Assembly (NCBI GenBank): GCA_030753675.1
Contig: JASMBU010000006.1
Span: forward strand, 23,089 to 87,088
DNA from: Methylococcales bacterium
Lineage (GTDB): Bacteria; Pseudomonadota; Gammaproteobacteria; Methylococcales; Methylomonadaceae
DNA: 64,000 nucleotides
Direction: 5' to 3'
Position 1 is the first letter of the stretch. Each line of letters starts with the position of its first letter. Shown here piece by piece: positions 39,685-49,208 of the stretch. The notes below the pieces were generated by a model. It was given only the letters and a program-made list of their open reading frames with translations, had not been told where the DNA came from and did no database searches. Made by a program: the position numbers and the translations under genes.

Positions 39685-40719
39685 ATGACAATTACACTTG
39701 GTGAACTAGCTGGCTTAATAAATGCCGAACTGATTAACGGAAACATAGAACAACCCATTCATGGCGTTGCGACACTCGAATCAGCTCAACCAGGCGACAC
39801 CTCATTTCTAACTAATTTCAAACACCTACCCAGTGCTCGTCAATCTAAAGCTTCTGCTATCATTATTGGACGCACTATCACTGACCTTGAAATACCTCAA
39901 TTAGTCTCTAACAATCCCTATTTAAGTTGGGCCAAAACTGTCGCATTATTTCAATCTGACCGTTCTTCACATTTACCCCCAACGATACACCCAAGCGCTA
40001 GTATCGACCCGAGTTGTCAAATTGCCGACAACACCCATATCGGTGCAAACGTTGTTATCGGTGCTAATACCACCGTCGGTTCAGATTGTAAAATACACAG
40101 CGGCGTTATTATTGAAGAGAACTGTCAACTCGGTAATAATGTAGAAATGCACCCCAACGTGGTGATTCATTTTGGCTCTCAAATTGGTCACCGGTGTACT
40201 ATTTGGTCTAATGCTGTTATTGGTAGCTATGGCTTCGGAAATGCCAAAGATGGGGCCCGATTTGTTCGAATCCACCAATTAGGTAATGCCATTTTAGAAG
40301 ATGATGTAGACATCGGTTCAGGTGCTACGGTTGATCGAGGCGCTGTTGATAATACCGTTATTAAACGGGGTGCAAAAATTGATAACCTAGTCATGATCGC
40401 TCACAACGTTATCATTGGTGAAGATACTGCAATTGCCGCCCAAACGGGCATCTCTGGCAGCACCAAAATTGGCAACCAAGTTCTGATTGCCGGTCAAGTC
40501 GGATTTGTCGGACATATCGAAATTGGCGATCAATCCTTTGTCGGCGCACAAGCCGGTGTCTCTAAATCTTTTCCACCAGGCAGTAAAATAACGGGTTACC
40601 CGGCACGTAACTTAATGGATGTTAGACGTAGTGATACGGCTATCACACACTTGCCTGAACTGATAAAAAAAGTAAAACTACTCGAACAAGAACTCAATAA
40701 ATTAACCCACAAAACCTAA
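39685..40719 (+). CDS. lpxD: UDP-3-O-acylglucosamine N-acyltransferase LpxD
   Basis: LpxD adds the second hydroxyacyl chain to UDP-acyl-glucosamine in lipid A synthesis. The 344 residues have an N-terminal substrate-recognition domain (ITLGELAGLINAELINGNIE), a long left-handed beta-helix of hexapeptide repeats (IADNTHIGANVVIGANTTVG onward), the catalytic His segment MIAHNVIIGEDTAIAAQTG and a C-terminal helix. It stands apart from the usual bamA-skp-lpxD-fabZ-lpxA cluster, so this may be an additional or relocated copy. Confidence 0.95.
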   Translation: MTITLGELAGLINAELINGNIEQPIHGVATLESAQPGDTSFLTNFKHLPSARQSKASAIIIGRTITDLEIPQLVSNNPYLSWAKTVALFQSDRSSHLPPTIHPSASIDPSCQIADNTHIGANVVIGANTTVGSDCKIHSGVIIEENCQLGNNVEMHPNVVIHFGSQIGHRCTIWSNAVIGSYGFGNAKDGARFVRIHQLGNAILEDDVDIGSGATVDRGAVDNTVIKRGAKIDNLVMIAHNVIIGEDTAIAAQTGISGSTKIGNQVLIAGQVGFVGHIEIGDQSFVGAQAGVSKSFPPGSKITGYPARNLMDVRRSDTAITHLPELIKKVKLLEQELNKLTHKT

Positions 40720-40727
40720 GAACTTTT

Positions 40728-43700
40728 TTAAAAATCCCATAATCTCTCTAGCCTCTTTGCAGAAACGGGGTAGGCTGTTTTTAGATGTTGTGCAAACAAG
40801 GATACTCTAAACTCCTCTAAGCACCACCTGAAATTCTCTACTCCCGGTAGCACCGGTCCTTGCTTAGCTCTTTTGATAACACTGGTCCAATAACGCTGTT
40901 GAAACCGGCTAATCTCTTGCAGTCTTTGTTGATCTTTCTGACTGTTTTCTGCCCTCTTCTCAAGGCGATAAGCCACTGCATTCAAATAACGCGGATACGC
41001 CAAAAGATTTTGAAAAGGCGTATCACGGAGAAACCCTTTAAAAACCAAACCATTCAAATGAGATTTTATTTCTTCGGCGACCTCAGACGGTAACAGTTGT
41101 TTTTCTAATTGTCTTGAAATCTGTAAATAACTTTTTAATATCTCTTGAACCAATACTGTAGCTTGAATAGAAAATGCAGATAAAGTCGATTTTTTCTTTA
41201 TGGCTTGTTCAAATTCCGCTGAACAATTAATCGCCGACTCCCCAACAAAAACCTCCCTAAAACAAAGAAATAGAAAATCCTCTTTAAGTGATTGTACGGC
41301 TACATTTCCAGCAAAATAGGGATGTTCTCGTAATTGTTGATAGGCAAGTTCTACATCTGCCCCCAACGATAAATTCTTTAATAAATATTTACGCTCTTTT
41401 TTTAACGTTAATTGAAACAGGCGAACCAAACCGATTTGGTGACATTGTTGTGCTTTAAATTCAGTTTCTAGCAACCTCAAGCCAACAGTTTCCCCCTCAT
41501 CAATAAGCGCAGGATAACCTAAATAATCTTGACCCTCTTTCTGAAAACGATAGTGCTTTGGAATGGCATCAAAACCCCATTGTATATAGCCTGTCAAATT
41601 CAATTCATCTTGTGCTATTTGCTCAAAACTTATCACTGAATCTGTTTTAAGAGACTGTTGCAGTTCGTGTAAATCACGCCCCGTAGCAATGAGTTGCCCG
41701 TCATCTCCAAAAACCTTGAAATTCATCACCAAATGCTCTGCAATGACTTCAGGGGCCCATAAATTCAGAGGGACTGACTCTCCTGTTAGCCGCCGCAGGC
41801 GATCACTCAACCACTGCCTCATATTACCCTGATAGTCGGGCTCAATTTCTAAGCACCGATCAATGGTTTGTGGAACCGGTACAAATTTTTTACGCCACTG
41901 CTTAGGAAGCGCTTTCATCAAAGCACATAACTTTTCATACCGTAAACCAGGGACTAACCACTCAAAGGGCTCACTCACTAATTGGTTAAGCTGTTGAATC
42001 GGTAATTGTGCGGTCACGCCATCATCGGGGTCTCCGGGTTCAAACTTATACTGCAACTTAATTCGACTTTGACCCACAACTATTTCATCCGGAAATTCCT
42101 GATCATCAACAGTCAAGTTTTGTTCCCGGGCAATATCTTCTTTGATCAAAAACAATAATTTGGGTTGTGCCTTTTCAGCCGTTTTACGCCATTTTTCAAA
42201 GGTCACACCATTGACTACCGATGCCGCTATCTTTTGATCATAAAAATCAAAAAGCCATTCTTCGCCTTCTATCAAATCGACTCGACGACCTTTATGCTGA
42301 ATATAATCTAACTCTTCCAGTAACCGTTGGTTCTCCTTAAAAAAAAGCGCTGATGTTTGATACTCTTGATAAACCAAACCAAACCGAATAAACATGACCC
42401 GAGCCGATTCTGGGTCTATATGCTCATAAGGAATTTTACGTTTTGTTTGGAGCGTTAAACCATACAATGCCGTACGCTCAAAAATTGCACAACGCCCGGA
42501 TTTTTTCTCCCAATGAGGCTCATAATGTGTGCGCTTTATTAAATGTTGTGCGTTCGCTTCAATCCATTCTGGTTCAATTTTGGCAACATTACGCGCATAA
42601 ACTTTACTGGTCTCAACATGCTCAGCTGCCACTATCCACTTAGGCCGTAATTTGTACTGCCCTGACCCTGGAAAAATAAAAAACTTATGATTTCGCGCCC
42701 CAAGGTATTCATACTGTTCATGCTTAAAGCCAATATTGGATAAAAGCCCTGTTAATAACGCCTGATGAATGTCCTGATAACTTGCTGGCGTCTGGTTTTT
42801 CTTAAATTTCAACTCATTTTTAATCACCAAATTAACCTGCTGGTGAACGTCTTGCCATTCTCGCATCCGCACATAGGACAGAAAATTTTCACGACAATAT
42901 TTCCTCAGCCGATTATTTGAAAGTTCGACTTTTTTAGCTTCAAACTTTTCCCATAACTTAAAGAAACTAAGAAAATCAGAATTCTCCGCTTTATATGCTT
43001 CATGTTTTGATTCTGCCAAATGCATTTTATCAATCGGCTTCTCACACGGGTCTTGTACGCTAAGCCCTGACACTATAATGCTGATTTCTGTTAAACAACG
43101 GTAGTGGTTAGCGGCGATTAAGGTTCTAGCTAATTTAGGATCCAAAGGCACCTGTGCTATTTGCTTGCCTAAAGCCGTCATCTGCTCTTTTAGATCTAAA
43201 GCATTAATCTCATGAAGCACCTTAACCCCATCACGAATCATCTTATTATCGGGACGTTCTAAAAAGGGAAAATCTTTAATATCACCTAGATTTAACGTAG
43301 TCATCTGCAAAATAACGGATGCTAAATTGGTTCTCAAAATCTCAGGCTCAGTAAATTCAGGTTTATTTAAATAATCGTCTTCAGAATACAATCGAATACA
43401 GATGCCGGGCGCAATGCGACCACAACGTCCTGCCCGTTGATTAGCACTTGCTCTAGAAATAGCTTCTATCGGTAACCGCTGAATTTTACTGCGCTGACTA
43501 TAACGACTAATTCGGGCAAAACCCACGTCAATGACACTGCGAATACCGGGAACGGTTAAGGATGTTTCAGCGACATTAGTTGCTAAGACAATACGCGGTC
43601 TCGTTGCCGGTTTAAAAATACGCTCCTGCTCACTAATACTTAATTTGGAATATAATGGCAAAATATCAAAAAACTGACCTTGCGACTTTTGCAAGGACTC

Positions 43701-44639
43701 TGCAGTTTCTCTAATATCTCGTTCACCGGTTAAAAAGATCAAGATATCGCCCCGCATATCTCGATACAATTCTTGAACTGCTACCACAATAGCCGACTGT
43801 GTATCTACTACGGCCCCGCTCTCATCGGTGCTATCTTCAATCGGTTGATAGCGTTGCTCTACGGGATAAGTTCGACCTGAAACTTCAATAATCGGTGCAT
43901 TATTAAAATGCTTTGAAAACCGTTGAGGATCAATGGTCGCGGAAGTAATGATTAACTTTAAATCCGGACGTCGAGGTAATAACCATTTTAAATAACCCAA
44001 TAAAAAATCAATATTTAAACTGCGCTCATGTGCTTCATCAATAATCAAGGTGTCATACGTTGATAAAAACCGGTCAGACTGTATTTCTGCCAATAAAATA
44101 CCATCAGTCATTACTTTGACCAACGATCGCTCCTGCGTTTTATCATGAAACCTAACTTTATAGCCGACGGATTGACCCATCGTTTCACCCAATTCTTCAA
44201 CAATCCGATTAGCCACCGTACGCGCAGCAATACGTCTCGGCTGGGTGTGCCCGATGAAACCGGCACAACCCCGTCCGACGGACAAACATATTTTGGGTAA
44301 CTGAGTCGTTTTACCCGAACCGGTTTCGCCGCAAACAATAACAACTTGATGCGCGCGAATGAGTTCTGCAATTTCATTTTTTCTTTCTGAAACCGGTAAA
44401 TCTGGAAACGTTAAGGTCGGTACTGACGCTTGACGAGACGCTTTTTTTTGCAATGAGCGCGTTACCTTGTCGGCTAATTGTGAAAACTTCTCATCACACA
44501 TTTTTCCTTGCCGTTGATCGTTGACTAACCGCTCCAATTCACGCTTCAACTGAAACCTATCCCGACTTAGACATACAGCAATTTTCCTCTTAAGTTTTTT
44601 AATTTGCGCCTGCGAACTTACTGCACTCGTTGTCACCAT
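40728..44639 (-). CDS. hrpA: ATP-dependent RNA helicase HrpA
   Basis: HrpA is a DEAH-box RNA helicase implicated in mRNA processing and ribosome rescue in E. coli. The 1303 residues match E. coli HrpA (1300). Motifs in order are Walker A GETGSGKTTQLPK, TQPRRIAA, DEAH in LIIDEAHERSLNID, SAT in LIITSATIDPQRF, TNVAETSLTVPG and the helicase VI motif QRAGRCGR, followed by HA2, OB-fold and the long DUF3418 C-terminus. It is convergent with lpxD with only eight bases between the stops. Confidence 0.98.
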   Translation of the reverse strand: MVTTSAVSSQAQIKKLKRKIAVCLSRDRFQLKRELERLVNDQRQGKMCDEKFSQLADKVTRSLQKKASRQASVPTLTFPDLPVSERKNEIAELIRAHQVVIVCGETGSGKTTQLPKICLSVGRGCAGFIGHTQPRRIAARTVANRIVEELGETMGQSVGYKVRFHDKTQERSLVKVMTDGILLAEIQSDRFLSTYDTLIIDEAHERSLNIDFLLGYLKWLLPRRPDLKLIITSATIDPQRFSKHFNNAPIIEVSGRTYPVEQRYQPIEDSTDESGAVVDTQSAIVVAVQELYRDMRGDILIFLTGERDIRETAESLQKSQGQFFDILPLYSKLSISEQERIFKPATRPRIVLATNVAETSLTVPGIRSVIDVGFARISRYSQRSKIQRLPIEAISRASANQRAGRCGRIAPGICIRLYSEDDYLNKPEFTEPEILRTNLASVILQMTTLNLGDIKDFPFLERPDNKMIRDGVKVLHEINALDLKEQMTALGKQIAQVPLDPKLARTLIAANHYRCLTEISIIVSGLSVQDPCEKPIDKMHLAESKHEAYKAENSDFLSFFKLWEKFEAKKVELSNNRLRKYCRENFLSYVRMREWQDVHQQVNLVIKNELKFKKNQTPASYQDIHQALLTGLLSNIGFKHEQYEYLGARNHKFFIFPGSGQYKLRPKWIVAAEHVETSKVYARNVAKIEPEWIEANAQHLIKRTHYEPHWEKKSGRCAIFERTALYGLTLQTKRKIPYEHIDPESARVMFIRFGLVYQEYQTSALFFKENQRLLEELDYIQHKGRRVDLIEGEEWLFDFYDQKIAASVVNGVTFEKWRKTAEKAQPKLLFLIKEDIAREQNLTVDDQEFPDEIVVGQSRIKLQYKFEPGDPDDGVTAQLPIQQLNQLVSEPFEWLVPGLRYEKLCALMKALPKQWRKKFVPVPQTIDRCLEIEPDYQGNMRQWLSDRLRRLTGESVPLNLWAPEVIAEHLVMNFKVFGDDGQLIATGRDLHELQQSLKTDSVISFEQIAQDELNLTGYIQWGFDAIPKHYRFQKEGQDYLGYPALIDEGETVGLRLLETEFKAQQCHQIGLVRLFQLTLKKERKYLLKNLSLGADVELAYQQLREHPYFAGNVAVQSLKEDFLFLCFREVFVGESAINCSAEFEQAIKKKSTLSAFSIQATVLVQEILKSYLQISRQLEKQLLPSEVAEEIKSHLNGLVFKGFLRDTPFQNLLAYPRYLNAVAYRLEKRAENSQKDQQRLQEISRFQQRYWTSVIKRAKQGPVLPGVENFRWCLEEFRVSLFAQHLKTAYPVSAKRLERLWDF

Positions 44640-44765
44640 AAGCTAAAAAAACCTTTGCAAAAAATAATCCTTAAAAACCACATCTATTAAACCTCATTAA
44701 CGCTACACTACTACCCTGCCCGTTTTGAACAACATAAATTCCTATCGGTACCCGTAAACTTAATT

Positions 44766-45692
44766 ATGGCCTCAAAACTCACACTGCTGTTCCCTATTTT
44801 TGCCATCCTCGGTTCCCTTATTGCTTTTTTCTACCCTACCGAACTGTCAACATTCAAACCCTTGATCATTCCATTACTGGCTTTGGTCATGTTTACTATG
44901 GGACTTACACTAACCCTAAATGATTTTAAAGCGGCTACGAAACAGCCTAAACTCATCGGCCTTGCGTTATTCATCCAATTTTTCTTCATGCCCCTATTTG
45001 CCTGGATAATCGCCGCCAGTCTATCATTACCGACTGAGCTATTCATTGGCCTTATTTTGGTCGGTAGTAGCGCCGGTGGAACAGCGTCCAACGTCATTTG
45101 TTTTTTAGCCAAGGGTAATGTGGCCTTATCTATCCTAATGACACTCAGTTCTACCCTTTGTGCCACAGCGCTTATGCCGGTACTCACTTACCTGTATCTG
45201 AATCAGAGCATACCTGTTCCCATTAGCGCCATGATACAAAGCATTATACAAATTGTCTTTTTACCCGTTCTGACAGGTACGTTGGTCAATACTTGGTTGG
45301 CCACTTATTTGTACTCGGCACAACGTCTTCTACCGATTATCTCTAGCCTAGCAATCATCACTATTATTGCCATTATCGTTGCATTAAACCATGACAATCT
45401 TTTAATGATCTCTATGCCTGTCATTATAGCGGTTATATTGCACAATATTTTAGGCCTCACAATAGGCTATCAAATCCCTAAACTATTACACTACGACCAA
45501 CGCACTTGTCGCACACTCGCCATTGAAGTGGGCATGCAAAATTCAGGACTCAGTGTTGCTTTAGCTATTAAATACTTTTCCATTACCGCCGCTTTACCCG
45601 GGGCACTATTCAGTATTTGGCACAACATTTCAGGTTCTATCTTAGCCAGTTTCTGGCAAGGCAGCCAACCCGACTCACCTCAAAATAAATGA
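44766..45692 (+). CDS. Bile acid:sodium symporter (BASS) family transporter
   Basis: The 308-residue integral membrane protein has about nine or ten helices. BASS family signatures are TMGLTLTLNDFKAA near residue 45, VGSSAGGTASNVICFLAKGN with a Na+-site like arrangement, and AIEVGMQNSGLSVALA in the fourth quarter. Bacterial members carry small organic anions or precursors with Na+; the substrate here cannot be named. It is divergent from hrpA and convergent with sodB. Confidence 0.9.
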   Translation: MASKLTLLFPIFAILGSLIAFFYPTELSTFKPLIIPLLALVMFTMGLTLTLNDFKAATKQPKLIGLALFIQFFFMPLFAWIIAASLSLPTELFIGLILVGSSAGGTASNVICFLAKGNVALSILMTLSSTLCATALMPVLTYLYLNQSIPVPISAMIQSIIQIVFLPVLTGTLVNTWLATYLYSAQRLLPIISSLAIITIIAIIVALNHDNLLMISMPVIIAVILHNILGLTIGYQIPKLLHYDQRTCRTLAIEVGMQNSGLSVALAIKYFSITAALPGALFSIWHNISGSILASFWQGSQPDSPQNK

Positions 45693-45700
45693 TCTTTATT

Positions 45701-45733
45701 AAAAAAGGCCCACTAATACTTCAGTAGACCTTT
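45701..45733 (-). terminator. Intrinsic terminator of sodB
   Basis: In the minus-strand RNA an 11-bp stem forms (AAAGGTCTACT with AGTGGGCCTTT, including two G-U pairs) around an eight-base loop, followed by a run of U. On the plus strand the same stem has two mismatches, so it is likely a one-way terminator for sodB. Confidence 0.75.
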
Positions 45734-45768
45734 CTCAAAACCACACCGTAAAAACCGACTACATGGAC

Positions 45769-46350
45769 TTATGCTACGAAATTTCTCGCTGCAAAATCCC
45801 AGTTTACCAAGGCCCAAAATGCTTTTAAGTATTGTGGCCGTGCATTACGGTAATCGATATAATAAGCATGCTCCCAAACATCACATGTTAGCAAGGGTGT
45901 TTGGCCGTCAGTTAACGGACATCCTGCATTACTACTACTCACTAAGGCTAAACTACCATCTGAATTTTTAACCAACCAAGCCCACCCTGAACCAATAGTC
46001 GTAACCGCACATTTTTCAAATTCTGCCCTGAAATTGTCCATAGAACCAAAGGCCTCGGTTATTGCATTAGCAAGTGCACCCGTTGGGTTACTGCCACCAT
46101 TAGGAGACAAACTATTCCAGTAAAAAGTATGGTTCCAAATTTGTGCGGCATTATTAAAAACTCCGCCCGTAGAACGCTCCACAACCCGCTCAAGAGACTG
46201 TCCTTCAAACTCAGTTCCAGCCACTAAATTATTCAAATTAGTCACATATGTCTGATGATGCTTGCCATAGTGAAACTCAAGTGTTTCTTGTGAAATATGT
46301 GGCGCTAGCGCATCCATTGCATACGGTAATTGTGGTAATTCAAAAGCCAT
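45769..46350 (-). CDS. sodB: Iron superoxide dismutase SodB
   Basis: SodB dismutates superoxide in the cytoplasm. From the ATG at 46350 ([20 protein letters not shown]) it has 193 residues, the same as E. coli SodB; a longer frame to 46392 adds 14 unrelated residues. Metal-site motifs are [20 protein letters not shown] and [11 protein letters not shown]. The Gln in NNAAQIWNH is at the position typical of Fe rather than Mn enzymes. It has its own terminator and its promoter region faces the CDGSH gene. Confidence 0.97.
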   Translation of the reverse strand: MAFELPQLPYAMDALAPHISQETLEFHYGKHHQTYVTNLNNLVAGTEFEGQSLERVVERSTGGVFNNAAQIWNHTFYWNSLSPNGGSNPTGALANAITEAFGSMDNFRAEFEKCAVTTIGSGWAWLVKNSDGSLALVSSSNAGCPLTDGQTPLLTCDVWEHAYYIDYRNARPQYLKAFWALVNWDFAARNFVA

Positions 46351-46467
46351 AAAAATAATCTCGTCATCAAGGTAGCTAAAAAAATAATTCATTGCAAAAA
46401 CAGCAATGAATGTAATAAAAAGTTCTGGATGATACTAAGCTTTCCCTCTTTAATCAATAAGGATCTC

Positions 46468-46496
46468 ATGACATTACTTGTTAGCTAATTTATAAT
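46468..46496 (+). promoter_or_regulatory. Sigma70 promoter for the CDGSH gene
   Basis: ATGACA (46468-46473, one mismatch to the -35 consensus) and TATAAT (46491-46496, perfect) are separated by exactly 17 bases. Transcription would start near 46503, about 18 bases before the CDGSH ATG. Confidence 0.65.
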
Positions 46497-46520
46497 CGTC
46501 GTTATTTAATTAAGTGACCT

Positions 46521-46757
46521 ATGAGCGAAAATAAAAACAAGCCAATGGCTTTAACCATTGAAACAGGGAAACGCTATTGTTGGTGTAGTTGTGGTCTAAG
46601 TAAAAAAAAGGCTATTTGTGACGGTACCCATAAAACAGCTGATACCGATAAGCGCTCCCTCTCTTTTATTGCCGAGGATAATAAAACGGTTTTTCTCTGT
46701 GGCTGTACTCAAACCAAAACACCGCCATTTTGCGATGGCAGCCACCAATTTTTATAA
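46521..46757 (+). CDS. Double CDGSH-type iron-sulfur protein
   Basis: The 78-residue protein consists almost only of two CDGSH motifs: CSCGLSKKKAICDGTHK and CGCTQTKTPPFCDGSH. Each should bind a [2Fe-2S] cluster by three Cys and one His. Proteins of this type are small soluble electron carriers or cluster-transfer factors; the partner is unknown. It is divergent from sodB and 55 bases before the CYTH gene. Confidence 0.93.
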   Translation: MSENKNKPMALTIETGKRYCWCSCGLSKKKAICDGTHKTADTDKRSLSFIAEDNKTVFLCGCTQTKTPPFCDGSHQFL

Positions 46758-46812
46758 AACAAATGTAACTTTATGACTCCTGTTACTTCAACAAATTGCC
46801 CTCTTTAATCTC

Positions 46813-47280
46813 ATGGCCATTGAAATCGAACATAAATTCCTTCTCGCTAACAACCGATGGCGTTCAGCTGTCATTCGCTCAACGCGCTATAAACAAGGTT
46901 ACTTAGCGAGCAACAGTAGCGTTTCAATTCGTATTCGCATTTCCGATACTGAGGCTTGGATTAACATAAAAAAAGCGGTTATCGGCAATCAGCGCGATGA
47001 ATATGAATACACTATCCCTCTGTCTGAAGCCGAAGAAATAATCAATAACCTCTGTCAAAAACCGCTTATAGATAAAACACGCCACCTCGTACCTTACCAG
47101 CAACACACCTGGGAAATTGATGAATTCTACGGTGATAATCACGGTCTTATTGTTGCTGAAATTGAACTTAACGCCAGCGATGAAATTTTTGAAAAACCTG
47201 ACTGGCTCGGACAAGAAGTCACTTTGGAGCATAAATACTATAATAATCAATTAGCTAATAAACCTTTTTTGTCTTGGTAA
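46813..47280 (+). CDS. CYTH-domain (triphosphate tunnel metalloenzyme) protein
   Basis: The 155 residues form a single CYTH domain. The signature ExExK is present as EIEHK (Glu4, Glu6, Lys8), with KQGYL, SIRIRI, WINIKK and YEYTIPLSEAEEII as the alternating charged strands of the tunnel, and IVAEIEL near the end. Bacterial stand-alone members are mostly inorganic triphosphatases; adenylate cyclase activity is a less likely alternative. The C-terminal CHAD domain found in some relatives is absent. Confidence 0.9.
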   Translation: MAIEIEHKFLLANNRWRSAVIRSTRYKQGYLASNSSVSIRIRISDTEAWINIKKAVIGNQRDEYEYTIPLSEAEEIINNLCQKPLIDKTRHLVPYQQHTWEIDEFYGDNHGLIVAEIELNASDEIFEKPDWLGQEVTLEHKYYNNQLANKPFLSW

Positions 47281-47388
47281 AATGATTGTTGTATTAAAAC
47301 AACTGCTGTTGTGTTTTTACGAAAAATAGTTGCTTTAAGGAATCTACCGCGCTATAGTTATTATCAATCAATAACTTAACAGCCTATA

Positions 47389-48108
47389 ATGCGAAAAATA
47401 TTCACCCTTGCTTTATTACTCTTGTCTTCTCAGCTGACCGCCGGCAACTATGACACCAGCATCACTGAGATCGAACGATCCTGGGCTAAAATATACTACG
47501 GCACAAACAAAAACCAACAACCCCATCAATATAAGCAATTACTCCTTCACATCAACAGCCTTAACGCAACCTACCCAGACCATACAGAGCTTTTAATCTG
47601 GCAAGCCATTACACTGGCGACCCATGCCGAACAAGAAAGTAGCTTTGATGCACTCTCATCCATACACAAAGCAAAAGATTTACTACTAAAAGCCATTTCG
47701 ATCAATCCTCAAGCCATGGATGGGGCGGCTTTTGTCACACTCGGCAGTCTATATTCACTGGTTCCCGGCTGGCCAATTGCTTTTGGTAACGATGAAAAAG
47801 CCGAACAGGCCCTTAAAAAAGCACTATCAATCAATCCACAAGGCATTGATAGCAACTACTTCTATGGGGAATTCTTACTAACTCACAACCAACCTCACCA
47901 AGCACGTAATTTTTTTCAAACTGCGATCAATGCACCGGTTCGTAAAACCCAAGAATTTGCGGATACCCAGTTAAAAAATGAAGCCAGACTCGGCCTTGCA
48001 AGCGCCAGTGCTAGCGCCCGAAAAATTAGCGGTAAAAAAGGGTTCTTTGCCGACCTCTTTCATGCTGTTGTTTATGCAAAAAACACCCCCCCACCTAAAA
48101 CCCACTAA
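47389..48108 (+). CDS. Exported TPR-like protein, function unknown
   Basis: The 239-residue protein begins with a signal peptide (KIFTLALLLLSSQLTAG, likely cleaved near residue 19). Two or three TPR-like helix pairs are visible: IHKAKDLLLKAISINPQAMD, EKAEQALKKALSINPQGIDS, and NQPHQARNFFQTAINAPVRK. No lipobox cysteine is at the cleavage site, so it should be periplasmic. It stands alone between the CYTH gene and the regulator; no function can be assigned. Confidence 0.8.
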   Translation: MRKIFTLALLLLSSQLTAGNYDTSITEIERSWAKIYYGTNKNQQPHQYKQLLLHINSLNATYPDHTELLIWQAITLATHAEQESSFDALSSIHKAKDLLLKAISINPQAMDGAAFVTLGSLYSLVPGWPIAFGNDEKAEQALKKALSINPQGIDSNYFYGEFLLTHNQPHQARNFFQTAINAPVRKTQEFADTQLKNEARLGLASASASARKISGKKGFFADLFHAVVYAKNTPPPKTH

Positions 48109-48134
48109 TTCTTTTATATAATTTCCTATTATCT

Positions 48135-49106
48135 CTAGTAGGACGGCAATTCAATAGACCCTAATAATTTTTTGCGCTGAACTGAATCTAATTCAGCCAA
48201 AGTCTTAACAACCAGCTCTTCGTCCAGGTGAGGCGCCAACATTTCTATAAAACTAAAAATAAACGGGCGAATATACTTATCTTTTCTAATCGCTACATGC
48301 GAATAACTCGTACCAAACAAATCTCTCGCATCCGTTGCAACTAAATCCCTATCTTCTTCAAGACTATAGGCCATATTCGCAATAACCCCGACCCCCATCC
48401 CTAGACGCACATAAGTTTTAATCACATCAGAATCCACTGCCGTTAATACAATATTGGATTGAAGATTTTCGCGCTCAAAAGCCTCATCAATCCGACTCCT
48501 GCCGGTATACCCTACCCCATAAGTTATAATTGGGTACTCACTTAATTCGGCTAAGCTTAATGTTGTCTTTCGTGTCAGTGGGTGCTGATAGGGCGTCACC
48601 ACAGATCGATTCCATTGATAACACGGCAATGTAATCAACCCATTTTCTTCACCTACTGCTTCGGTTGCAATGGCTAAATCAACCTCACCTTCTAATGCCA
48701 GTTTTGCCACTTCCTTAGGAGACCCTTGATGAACAGCTAATTTTACCTCTGGATAAATTGATCGAAAACGATTAATTATTTGTGGCAACACATAACGTGC
48801 CTGAGTATGCGTGGTGGCAACAGACAATGAACCTTGATCGCCCAAACGGTGATGTGATAGCTGATAAACATCGTCAATTTTGTTCATCACAGATAAGGCG
48901 TATTGATACACCTCATGACCACTTTCAGTCAGCCCCGTTAATCGCTTCCCATGCCTAACAAATAAATTAAGATTGAGTTCTGCCTCAAATTGTTGTATTT
49001 GCTTGCTAATCGCCGGCTGCGTTAAGGACAAGCATTCACTTGCCATAGAGATACTAAAATTATTCTTAACCACAGCGACCAAAGCCTTAAAATGACTAAT
49101 CTTCAC
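48135..49106 (-). CDS. LysR-type regulator of the CysB group
   Basis: From the GTG at 49106 (MKISHFKALVAVVKNNF) the protein has 323 residues, matching CysB (324); a longer frame to 49145 adds hydrophobic residues that do not fit. The winged-helix DNA-binding domain includes LSLTQPAISKQIQQFEAELN, and the effector domain has the CysB-like TTHTQARYVLPQII and VHQGSPKEVAKLALEGEVDL. CysB-type proteins sense O-acetylserine/N-acetylserine or sulfate status and activate sulfur genes. It is divergent from a TauE/SafE exporter, which it may control (inference). Confidence 0.9.
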   Translation of the reverse strand: MKISHFKALVAVVKNNFSISMASECLSLTQPAISKQIQQFEAELNLNLFVRHGKRLTGLTESGHEVYQYALSVMNKIDDVYQLSHHRLGDQGSLSVATTHTQARYVLPQIINRFRSIYPEVKLAVHQGSPKEVAKLALEGEVDLAIATEAVGEENGLITLPCYQWNRSVVTPYQHPLTRKTTLSLAELSEYPIITYGVGYTGRSRIDEAFERENLQSNIVLTAVDSDVIKTYVRLGMGVGVIANMAYSLEEDRDLVATDARDLFGTSYSHVAIRKDKYIRPFIFSFIEMLAPHLDEELVVKTLAELDSVQRKKLLGSIELPSY

Positions 49107-49208
49107 TATATTCCAAAATGTTATAATAAGATAATATATTATCACTTATTATTATAACTTAAATGTTTTATAGTAACGCTATCTTAAAATCTAATAGGCT
49201 AAACCTCT

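Noticed and set aside
47298..47320. Small hairpin followed by T residues after the CYTH gene
   Set aside because: The stem is only about five pairs (ACAAC with GTTGT) and would be weak; I could not support it as a terminator.
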